From positions 1 through 20,715 of the IMG/VR virus record IMGVR_UViG_3300022890_000126: a DNA stretch of 20,715 bases; one strand, 5' to 3'. Below, piece by piece: positions 12,052-18,209 of the stretch. The stretch comes from a virus. Each line of letters starts with the position of its first letter. Within the stretch, counting starts at the first letter, position 1. The notes under the pieces are model-generated. The model did no database searches. It was not told where the DNA came from and saw only the letters and a program-made list of their open reading frames with translations. The position numbers were made by a program, and so were the translations under genes.

Positions 12052-12903
12052 ATGGAAACAATACAAGAACTATTAAACACTGGTATTGCTACAGAGGGCT
12101 CTCTATTAATCGTAAAGAAAATTTATGATACTTTAATAGAAGAAACTGAGAAAGCACTATTACCAAGAAGTGAAGCCGCAATAGTATTCGGTCCAGCTCA
12201 AATTCCAGGAAGTTCAATAGACATTGATTTAGCAACAGCTAATACAATGGATGTTCGAGTAGTTGCAGAAGGTGCAGAGATACCTTTAGACAATGCTGAT
12301 TATACATCAACTAATTTGAAACCCGTAAAGTACGGTGTTGCAATTAGAATTACTAAAGAATTAATGGAAGATGCGAAGTGGAATTTACTAGAACACAACA
12401 TTAAGATTGCAGGTAAAAGATTTGCTGAGAATGAAACAAACTTAGTTATTACTGCATTAGATAGTGCAGCTAATACAGTTGCCGGTGGTGCTGCTATAAC
12501 AATAGCAAACATTACACGAGCAATTCAGTATCTAGACGATAGCGACTTTAACGCAACAACTCTTGCAGCAGGAAACGAAGTAATAAACGATATGAGAAAT
12601 ATTGATACATTCGTTGAAGCAGATAAGCTAGGCTCAAGGGAAATGTTAGCTACAGGATTCATTGGAAGAGTATACGGACTAAATGTTATTCGGTTTTCAA
12701 CAAATGCAGCTCCAAGTTCTACATATAGCAAATATGCTTATATATACGACAAGGCGCAAGCTTACGCTATTGCAGAGAAGAGACCAGTAATGATAGATAG
12801 ATTCGATTTACCAAATTGCGATATGTCCGCAGCATCAGTAACACAGAGAATTGTTGCTCAGATACTACGTTCATCAGCAGTTGCAAAAATCACTACAGCT
12901 TAA
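12052..12903 (+). CDS. Major capsid protein, HK97 fold
   Basis: A 283-residue major capsid protein. The N-terminal helix (ETIQELLNTGIATEG) is followed by the E-loop region and by typical core features: VRVVAEGAEIPLDNADY, KPVKYGVAIRITKELMEDA, a P-domain helix, and a C-terminal strand block. Many copies form the icosahedral shell. The start at 12052, one base after the decoration stop, is preferred for reinitiation. An ATG at 12040 would add four residues and overlap. Neither has a strong ribosome binding site, which is odd for the most abundant protein and implies tight coupling. A T-tract terminator follows the gene. Confidence 0.88.
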   Translation: METIQELLNTGIATEGSLLIVKKIYDTLIEETEKALLPRSEAAIVFGPAQIPGSSIDIDLATANTMDVRVVAEGAEIPLDNADYTSTNLKPVKYGVAIRITKELMEDAKWNLLEHNIKIAGKRFAENETNLVITALDSAANTVAGGAAITIANITRAIQYLDDSDFNATTLAAGNEVINDMRNIDTFVEADKLGSREMLATGFIGRVYGLNVIRFSTNAAPSSTYSKYAYIYDKAQAYAIAEKRPVMIDRFDLPNCDMSAASVTQRIVAQILRSSAVAKITTA

Positions 12904-12918
12904 GCAGATTAAGAATAA

Positions 12919-12951
12919 ATTTATTTTTTTTATTTTTTTTTATTTTTTTTA
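12919..12951 (+). terminator. T-tract terminator behind the major capsid gene
   Basis: Three TATTTTTTTT-type blocks repeat at 10-bp intervals, with no hairpin, 16 bases after the capsid stop. This is the sort of sequence at which archaeal RNA polymerase terminates. Since no promoter is evident before the next gene, termination is probably partial, making capsid mRNA more abundant than the downstream message. Confidence 0.6.
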
Positions 12952-12978
12952 ATCAATCAAACACAGGAGAAACAATCC

Positions 12979-13281
12979 ATGGAATGGAATTATAAAAAAC
13001 TACAACAGATAAACGGAATAGGTAAAGAAACATCTAAAGATATTTTTAGAATGTTCGATACAGAACAAGAGTTAGTGGATGCCTTAAAGATTAATAAGGT
13101 AGGCTTGCAAAATGATATAGTTGCAAAACTCATTGAGTATTACGATGATAAAAAGTTAAATACAATGGCTGAAGAAGTTGTTGAAAAAGACTTATTTAAT
13201 GTAAGATGTAATAGTTGTAATTTAACACTACCCAAAGAAAATACGTATGGAATATGTCCACACTGCGGTAGGATAAATTAA
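12979..13281 (+). CDS. Helix-hairpin-helix plus zinc ribbon protein
   Basis: A 100-residue protein. Residues about 6-35 form a helix-hairpin-helix motif (LQQINGIGKETSKDIFRMF), normally a sequence-independent DNA-backbone binder. The C terminus has a zinc ribbon with C77-x2-C80 and C93-x2-C96. Its place just behind the major capsid gene is where head completion or connector genes usually lie, so it may contact DNA at the head vertex, but this is inferred. The start follows CAGGAGAAACAATCC, a good ribosome binding site. Confidence 0.75.
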   Translation: MEWNYKKLQQINGIGKETSKDIFRMFDTEQELVDALKINKVGLQNDIVAKLIEYYDDKKLNTMAEEVVEKDLFNVRCNSCNLTLPKENTYGICPHCGRIN

Positions 13282-13303
13282 AATAATTAGGAGGAAAATA
13301 TAA

Positions 13304-13513
13304 ATGACAACAGGAAGTATAACAGGTCCAGCACAACAAAGTTTGGCAGCAGGTTTTGGTTTACCAGAGGTAATGCAAGGAGTGGGTGCACCAGACGAAA
13401 TTGTTCTTGCAACATCCGGCACATTATTGTGGGATGCAACTAATGGAACATTGTATCGAAACAATAGTCCAAATGGTGGAGCAGGTTCAGAATGGACAGC
13501 AGATTTAATTTAA
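13304..13513 (+). CDS. Small virion-region protein (69 aa)
   Basis: A 69-residue, glycine-rich, non-helical protein ending in TLLWDATNGTLYRNNSPNGG, a tail-fibre-like beta segment seen in many structural proteins. The start is behind TTAGGAGGAAAATATAA. It forms a set with the two following genes, all small, beta-rich and threonine/serine-rich. A decoration, fibre or head-appendage role is possible. Confidence 0.65.
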   Translation: MTTGSITGPAQQSLAAGFGLPEVMQGVGAPDEIVLATSGTLLWDATNGTLYRNNSPNGGAGSEWTADLI

Positions 13514-13534
13514 ATTTTAGGAGGTTAAAAAATA

Positions 13535-14065
13535 ATGACAGCAAATAATAGTACAACAGATGGACTAGGTTTTGAAGAAGTTAATCAACCAGCATCTTCA
13601 ACTGAAAACATAATTGGAATAAGCATTAGTGGTACAGATATATATGCAGAGAAAACTGTAAACGCAGAAAGTGTATATAGTACATATGTAAGTGGTGTAG
13701 GTAATGCAATATATGGACAAGTAATGGTTGCTCAAAATCTTTATGTAGATGTTGCAGCAAGTGGAAATGCTTTTCACTTAAATTCAGAAGGTGCATTACA
13801 TTCAGTTGGTGTAGGTTCAAAGACATCAGTATATGGAGCGAGTATACAAGCAGGTTCTTCAACGCTAACAGCAGGTTCTAACTTATGGAAAGTTTTCTCA
13901 ACGGCTTTTACATCTGGTACAACAAGTACCCCAATAGTCACAGTTACTAATTTGACAGCAACAGACGGAATAATGGTTCCAGCAGGAAGCGTTAACGCAG
14001 GAAGTTTTTACACAGAAGGTGCAAACGCTTCAGACGAATTCAGTTGGATTGCAGTTGGATTATAA
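13535..14065 (+). CDS. Beta-rich structural protein, possible appendage (176 aa)
   Basis: A 176-residue protein, very rich in serine, threonine, glycine, alanine and valine and almost free of long helices. Repeated short strands (DIYAEKTVNAESVYST, IYGQVMVAQNLYVDVA) resemble the repetitive stem of viral fibres, and the C-terminal region looks like a compact beta sandwich. It has a strong TAGGAGGTT ribosome binding site. It lies between capsid and connector genes, so a head fibre or decoration protein is the preferred guess. Confidence 0.6.
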   Translation: MTANNSTTDGLGFEEVNQPASSTENIIGISISGTDIYAEKTVNAESVYSTYVSGVGNAIYGQVMVAQNLYVDVAASGNAFHLNSEGALHSVGVGSKTSVYGASIQAGSSTLTAGSNLWKVFSTAFTSGTTSTPIVTVTNLTATDGIMVPAGSVNAGSFYTEGANASDEFSWIAVGL

Positions 14066-14088
14066 TTAAATAACACAAGGAGGACAAC

Positions 14089-14412
14089 ATGGTAATAGCA
14101 GATATAGTTAATGAAATTAATTTAGGAAGTGTAGTGGTTAGTACTACTGGAAGTGCAATTGATATTTCAAGGATTACAAGAAAAAGTGTATACACACAAG
14201 CTCTTGCAAATACTAGTGGGATTGTAACAATCGAACAAAGTGCTGATAGTACAGTTTGGAGTACACTCGGTAGTAAATTATATACTTCAGGCACAAGTAT
14301 ACAATCGGATGTATTTAATTATGAACAACATATTCCATATATAAGAACATCAGTAGCTTATGTATCGGGTGCAGCAACTTATTCAACAACCGTAACAGGG
14401 AGAGGAGTTTAA
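14089..14412 (+). CDS. Beta-sandwich virion protein (107 aa)
   Basis: A 107-residue, beta-rich protein. The blocks SGIVTIEQSADSTVWSTLG and PYIRTSVAYVSGAATYSTTV have the alternating pattern of small beta-sandwich virion proteins found next to head genes in many siphoviruses. The start follows AAGGAGGACAAC. Its stop directly abuts the ATG of the HNH gene (TAAATG). Its last codons contain GAGAGGAG, which would have been the ribosome binding site of the original next gene. The exact role is unknown. Confidence 0.6.
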   Translation: MVIADIVNEINLGSVVVSTTGSAIDISRITRKSVYTQALANTSGIVTIEQSADSTVWSTLGSKLYTSGTSIQSDVFNYEQHIPYIRTSVAYVSGAATYSTTVTGRGV

Positions 14413-15006
14413 ATGCCCCGCGGAGAAAAGACAAAAAGTCTTTGGAAAGATTGTAATTATAGAAACAATCAAATTAAAAAACGATTAGGTAAAAAAAGTC
14501 ATCGTAAAGGTATTTCTGTAATAGAAGAATATGGTACTATAAAAGGAAATGAAATATTATTAAAAAATAGTAATAAACATAAAGGTAATATTCTGCCAAA
14601 AGAAACAAAAATAAAAATGAAACAAACATGGGAGAAAAAATATAATGAAGGATATATTAATCCAACAACAGGAAAAAAATATTCATCACAATATAAACAA
14701 TTAATGAGTAAAAGACAAAAAGGTAAAAAAGGTTCAAATTGGAAAGGTGGAAAATCATTCGAAGAATACCCTCAAGAATTTAATAAAACACTTAAACATA
14801 AAATAAGAAAAAGAGATGGATTTAAATGTAAAGAATGTAATTATTCTGAAAAGAAATTAGTACGAAAACTATCAATACACCATATAGATTATAACAAGAA
14901 AAATAATAATGAAGATAATTTAATAAGTTTATGTATTAGTTGTTATATGCAAACAAATTTTAAAAGAAATGATTGGAAAAATTATTTTGGAGGTAAATTA
15001 AAATAG
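14413..15006 (+). mobile_element. Free-standing HNH homing-endonuclease insertion
   Basis: The whole reading frame is the mobile unit. It sits exactly between the ATG position of a connector gene and that gene's second codon region, with no recognisable intron ends. Composition is noticeably richer in AAA and AAT codons than the neighbours. Its own 3' end supplies GGAGGT for the downstream gene. Boundaries are approximate. Confidence 0.5.
14413..15006 (+). CDS. HNH homing endonuclease with NUMOD-type DNA-binding repeats
   Basis: A 197-residue site-specific nuclease. The N-terminal 100 residues are lysine-rich with short DNA-binding segments resembling NUMOD3 repeats (IKKRLGKKSHRKG, MKQTWEKKY, LMSKRQKGKKGSNWKGG). 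The C-terminal HNH nuclease has zinc-holding C-x2-C pairs (CKEC, CISC) around the catalytic SIHHIDYNKKNNNEDNLISL block. Such enzymes cut genomes lacking the gene and spread by repair copying. The start codon directly follows the upstream stop and probably uses that gene's terminal GAGAGGAG as ribosome binding site. Host benefit is unlikely. Confidence 0.88.
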   Translation: MPRGEKTKSLWKDCNYRNNQIKKRLGKKSHRKGISVIEEYGTIKGNEILLKNSNKHKGNILPKETKIKMKQTWEKKYNEGYINPTTGKKYSSQYKQLMSKRQKGKKGSNWKGGKSFEEYPQEFNKTLKHKIRKRDGFKCKECNYSEKKLVRKLSIHHIDYNKKNNNEDNLISLCISCYMQTNFKRNDWKNYFGGKLK

Positions 15007-15092
15007 CTCTTTGGTCAATTGGGTCGTTTGCAGAGCATATTACAAATATAGTTGGACCAACAAATGTTCCAACATCTATAAGTGGTACTACC

Positions 15093-15389
15093 ATGAATAA
15101 TATTATATTTCAACAAACAGCAGTTGTTGAAAACTTTACTGGGACTAATATTGATGATTCAGCAGTGCCTGAAAAATATCAACCAGTTATTACTAATCTT
15201 TCTACAGCTCAAATATATGATATAATAGGTGCAACTATTAGTGTGCAATCGGCTCAGATTGATGATTTAAAAATTACTAACAGTAAGCAAAATTATAAAG
15301 ATGCTTCTGATTCTTTTAAACAGATTGGAATGGTCATGTTAGAGGACTTAACAAATACAATGGCATTCAAGAAAGTATGGGGTGTATAA
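15093..15389 (+). CDS. Head-tail connector protein with displaced start
   Basis: A 98-residue frame from the first ATG. The segment VPEKYQPVITNLSTAQIYDII, then a helix containing YKDASDSFKQIGMVMLEDL, resembles helical head-tail connector proteins. The same frame is open upstream to 14997 and encodes a plausible N terminus (ALWSIGSFAEHITNIVG...). The natural start was therefore probably about 30 codons earlier and was lost when the HNH gene inserted. GGAGGTAAATTAAA sits nine bases before an ATA at 15003, so initiation there at a rare codon is conceivable. ATG 15093 itself has only a weak site (GTGGT). Confidence 0.65.
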   Translation: MNNIIFQQTAVVENFTGTNIDDSAVPEKYQPVITNLSTAQIYDIIGATISVQSAQIDDLKITNSKQNYKDASDSFKQIGMVMLEDLTNTMAFKKVWGV

Positions 15390-15390
15390 A

Positions 15391-15804
15391 ATGACTTCTT
15401 TAGATATTTTTACAGATGGTATGAATACATTGATGCCATACGGAAGACAAATCACAGTTACTTCTTTTACTGGTTCAGCTGGTTCATCTGATTATGATGA
15501 TGAATATACTTATACACAAGTATCCGGAACTACATTTACTTCTGGGATTCTTTTACCTATAAAAAATAAGTTTGGGAGTGAGGATGCTGTATTAATGGAG
15601 CAAGGGAAACTCCTAACTAAGGATAAAAAACTTTATATTAATGGCTCAGTAGATGTTAGTGGCAATGTATTAATTGGACTAGGAAGTCCGGCATCAGAAT
15701 ATTATAGTATCATTCCGGACGGGGTAAAACTCTTAAATCTTTCTAATGAAGATGTTTATAAGAAAATATATATTAGATATCATCAAAACGGAAGTGTGTA
15801 TTAA
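15391..15804 (+). CDS. Head closure / head-tail joining protein
   Basis: A 137-residue, beta-rich protein. Its position between the connector and the gp10-like gene, its size and its barrel-like strand pattern (RQITVTSFTG, YTYTQVSG, KLYINGSVDVSG) fit a head closure protein such as SPP1 gp16, which plugs the portal after packaging. The ATG at 15391 is one base behind the preceding stop and follows GGGGTG. An upstream GTG at 15382 is less likely. Its stop overlaps the next ATG (TAATG). Confidence 0.65.
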   Translation: MTSLDIFTDGMNTLMPYGRQITVTSFTGSAGSSDYDDEYTYTQVSGTTFTSGILLPIKNKFGSEDAVLMEQGKLLTKDKKLYINGSVDVSGNVLIGLGSPASEYYSIIPDGVKLLNLSNEDVYKKIYIRYHQNGSVY

Positions 15805-16172
15805 TGACAATTTCTTTTAAAATTAAGGGAATACCTAAAACTACTTTATATTTAGCAGCAAAAAATAAGCAATCAGAAATGTTAATTGCATCAGCAATGA
15901 ATAAGGTTGCTTTATTTATTGAAAGTGAAGTTAAACAATCTGTTGCAGGAAGAAATGCAGAACCAACAAGTGTTGATACAGGAAAATTTCTTGGAAGTGT
16001 TAAAAGTAAATCAAGTAAAGAATCTGCTACTATATTCAGTGATGTTGATTATGCAAAATATTTAGAGTATGGAACTTCAAGAATATCACCAAGACGACAT
16101 TTTCAGAATTCACTTAATAGGAATAAATCTAAAGTAAATTCCTTTATACAAGCCGATTTAAATAAACTATAA
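15804..16172 (+). CDS. HK97 gp10-like tail completion protein
   Basis: A 122-residue protein with the family hallmarks VDTGKFLGSVKS and VDYAKYLEYGTSRISPRRHF. It connects the capsid side of the neck to the tail and belongs to the HK97 gp10 family. It is translationally coupled to the preceding gene by TAATG. Its stop codon ends exactly at the start of the tail-operon promoter element, so it closes the capsid/neck transcription unit. Confidence 0.82.
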   Translation: MTISFKIKGIPKTTLYLAAKNKQSEMLIASAMNKVALFIESEVKQSVAGRNAEPTSVDTGKFLGSVKSKSSKESATIFSDVDYAKYLEYGTSRISPRRHFQNSLNRNKSKVNSFIQADLNKL

Positions 16173-16205
16173 ATAATATAATATTTATTATAACCTTTTT
16201 AAATA
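16173..16205 (+). promoter_or_regulatory. Late-type promoter of the tail operon
   Basis: The same 19-bp element ATAATATAATATTTATTAT (16173-16191) lies directly behind the preceding stop, nine bases before the AAATA of TATA box TTTAAATA (16198-16205). Unlike the other copies, the ATG (16271) is about 70 bp from the box. This leaves a leader of roughly 44 bases that carries CAAGCGAG twice. Confidence 0.7.
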
Positions 16206-16232
16206 ACTTACCCTTATTTTTATTATATTAAG

Positions 16233-16260
16233 CAAGCGAGTTTAGTATAATCCAAGCGAG
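16233..16260 (+). repeat. CAAGCGAG direct repeat in the tail-operon leader
   Basis: CAAGCGAG at 16233-16240 and 16253-16260, start-to-start spacing 20 bp, both inside the predicted untranslated leader. The second copy overlaps the GAGG that could serve as the ribosome binding site. It may be a translational or transcriptional control site. Confidence 0.35.
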
Positions 16261-16270
16261 GAAACCAAAA

Positions 16271-16708
16271 ATGACTATAAGTAGCACCACATTTATTAAG
16301 GATATTATCCTATTCTTACGTAATGACTTACGTACAAATATAACAGACCCTCTTAGTAGAGGAAGTGGTTTTGTTATGACATCTTATCCAGAAGTAGATG
16401 TAAGATATCCAATTATAACACTTAAAGCAGTTGATATAGATACAAGAAGTCTAGGAATGGCATCTGAACAACAATGGGCTACATTAATGGTAGAGATTAG
16501 AGTGTGGGCTAGAAATGAAAAAGAAAAAGATGGTTTAACTAGCTTAGTAGTTGACAGATTACGACAAATTCAATATGGTGCAAATGGTACAAATGAAGAA
16601 AAAATCTATGGATTTAGATTAACTTCTGCAGTTCCGATTGAAGAGGAGGGTTCAAAAAAACCAAAGTCAATGGTAATGAATTTTGAATACTCTACGATAT
16701 TGTCATAA
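16271..16708 (+). CDS. Tail terminator protein
   Basis: A 145-residue protein in the position of lambda gpU/SPP1 gp17: after the gp10-like gene and before the tail tube. The pattern (an N-terminal helix FIKDIILFLRNDLR, then YPIITLKAVDID, LMVEIRVWARNEKEKDGL, and a C-terminal strand) matches tail terminator or tail-to-head joining proteins. It caps the tail tube and fixes its length together with the tape measure. It is the first gene of the tail transcription unit. The start is preceded by GAGGAAACC. Confidence 0.72.
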   Translation: MTISSTTFIKDIILFLRNDLRTNITDPLSRGSGFVMTSYPEVDVRYPIITLKAVDIDTRSLGMASEQQWATLMVEIRVWARNEKEKDGLTSLVVDRLRQIQYGANGTNEEKIYGFRLTSAVPIEEEGSKKPKSMVMNFEYSTILS

Positions 16709-16734
16709 TTAAATTAATATGGAGGTAAAAAAAT

Positions 16735-17733
16735 ATGGGTATATATGTAGGGAATGATGCGCAAGTAACATTTTTCTACGAATCAGGAACATACGCAACT
16801 AAAACAGGAACGAGTGGTAACTGGATTGGATTAGTACAAACACATGACCCCGGAGAATCTGTTAATTACATCGAAGAAAGATATGTTGGTGTAGGTGATA
16901 GGAACGTTGGTCAGTATATTAATTCAACAAAAGACTATGAAGGTACATTAACTTTCCATCCTCAAGATTGGAAGATGGTTGGATTCGCTATGGGTTCAAT
17001 GGTAGACTCAGGAAGTCCAAGTCCTTATTTACATAATTTAGTTGAAGCAAATAGTGATGATTCTTATGTAGCAACATCAGGAACATTAAATCCGTTTGCT
17101 AGCTTTACTGTACAAGATGCACAGAAACTAAGTGATGGAAATAATTTAGTAAGAACATACGGTGGTTGTACCGTTGATAGTGTTAGTATAAGTGCTACAG
17201 AAGGTGAGCCAGTAAATTGTGAAGTAAGTTATAAAGGTCAAAGTGTAAGTGTTGGAAGTAAAACAACAGATATTAGTAATATCAAAGATAAAGATTCTAC
17301 ACGACCGTACATCTTTAGTGATTGTCAAATACACGTACCAAGTGGTACAACTTTAGATGAAGTAAAAGATTTCACATGGACTATTAATAACAATTTAGCA
17401 ACTAAACATTATTTGAATGGAAGTAAAGTAGCAGCTGGACAAATTCCAGAGAATAGAGATTATTCTTTTGAATTAACTTTAGATGCAACTTCGGAATGGG
17501 CTAGAACGCTATACGATACATACTATCAAGGTGGTAGTACATTTAATTGTATGTTAGAAGTTTCTCAAACTACTGGAAGTGAAGAAGCATTCTTCATAAT
17601 GAGTGGATGTAACATTACAGAAATGTCAACACCAACACCAGCGGAAGGAGTTATTGAATATGGTGCAACAATTCGACCGTCGAATTGTATTGTAGTAGTT
17701 AATGATTTAGTAGAGAAGTACAACGCTTGGTAA
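16735..17733 (+). CDS. Major tail tube protein
   Basis: A 332-residue, strongly beta protein with a strong GGAGGT ribosome binding site and a T-tract terminator behind it, as expected for an abundant virion component. The sequence contains repeated beta blocks (NYIEERYVGVGDRNVGQY, KDYEGTLTFHPQDW, CTVDSVSISATEGEPVNCEV, RDYSFELTLDATSEWARTLY) typical of tube proteins related to bacterial siphovirus and myovirus tubes. Hexameric rings stack to form the tail lumen. It is longer than many siphovirus tube proteins, so an extra surface domain is possible. No sheath gene is adjacent. Confidence 0.82.
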   Translation: MGIYVGNDAQVTFFYESGTYATKTGTSGNWIGLVQTHDPGESVNYIEERYVGVGDRNVGQYINSTKDYEGTLTFHPQDWKMVGFAMGSMVDSGSPSPYLHNLVEANSDDSYVATSGTLNPFASFTVQDAQKLSDGNNLVRTYGGCTVDSVSISATEGEPVNCEVSYKGQSVSVGSKTTDISNIKDKDSTRPYIFSDCQIHVPSGTTLDEVKDFTWTINNNLATKHYLNGSKVAAGQIPENRDYSFELTLDATSEWARTLYDTYYQGGSTFNCMLEVSQTTGSEEAFFIMSGCNITEMSTPTPAEGVIEYGATIRPSNCIVVVNDLVEKYNAW

Positions 17734-17738
17734 ACAAG

Positions 17739-17766
17739 CTTTTTTTATTTTTTTTTATTTTTTTAA
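17739..17766 (+). terminator. T-tract terminator behind the tail tube gene
   Basis: TTTTTTTATTTTTTTTTATT and further T residues begin six bases after the tube stop, without hairpin. TATTTTTTTT blocks repeat every 10 bp, as behind the capsid gene. Probably a partial terminator that raises tube mRNA relative to the downstream chaperone and tape-measure message. Confidence 0.6.
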
Positions 17767-17804
17767 ATTAGATAGTAAGTAAACAAACAGGAGGTTAAAA
17801 AACA

Positions 17805-18053
17805 ATGGAACAAACAATTACAGTAGGAGAAAAATCATATACTTTGAAAGAGTTAAAGTATAAAGATGCAACATCATTTAGTGATAACAAGAGTGAAGCC
17901 GCAAAACAATTAGTTCAACTTTCAACAGAAATGTCAGATGCTGATTATGATGAGTTAACAATGCAAGCAGGAATTAAGCTAACTAAGGAGATTACCAAGT
18001 TCAATGGACTTGATAAACAGGATTTTCCGAATCCAGTTCAGACAAAAGAATAA
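17805..18053 (+). CDS. Tail assembly chaperone, short form (G-like)
   Basis: An 82-residue protein directly between tail tube and tape measure, the invariant place of tail assembly chaperones. It binds the tape measure during tail assembly and is not part of the virion. It starts with a beta hairpin (ITVGEKSYTLKELKYKDA) and continues as helix. The ribosome binding site is AGGAGGTT. At its end the -1 frame is open from 18017 to 18208 across an A-rich run (ACAAAAG at 18042-18048). A -1 frameshift would therefore yield a longer form of about 134 residues. Confidence 0.8.
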   Translation: MEQTITVGEKSYTLKELKYKDATSFSDNKSEAAKQLVQLSTEMSDADYDELTMQAGIKLTKEITKFNGLDKQDFPNPVQTKE

Positions 18054-18208
18054 GGTCAGAACTGGCTCTTTGTGATTATTTTAAATGGTCTTTACGAGAT
18101 GTCAAGGAATTAACTTTACGAGAACATAAGCAAGCTTGTGTATATATAAAGAAAGTTAATAAGGATAGAGAAAAGGCAATGCGTAAAGCAAAACAAAAAA
18201 GGAGATAA
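18047..18208 (+). CDS. Tail assembly chaperone extension (T-like, by -1 frameshift)
   Basis: A 53-codon frame without its own ATG near the beginning, overlapping the end of the short chaperone in the -1 frame. It reads RIRSELALCDYFKWSLRDVK and then a basic helix ending QKRR, the usual character of chaperone C-terminal domains. The A AAA G run at 18044-18048 is the most likely slip site. It is not the textbook X-XXY-YYZ heptamer, so efficiency may be low. Its stop lies one base before the tape measure ATG. Confidence 0.65.
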   Translation, partial: RIRSELALCDYFKWSLRDVKELTLREHKQACVYIKKVNKDREKAMRKAKQKRR

Positions 18209-18209
18209 A

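Noticed and set aside
14413-15006. Group I intron around the HNH gene
   Set aside because: The reading frame begins directly behind the upstream stop and ends at the connector frame, leaving no space for an intron core.
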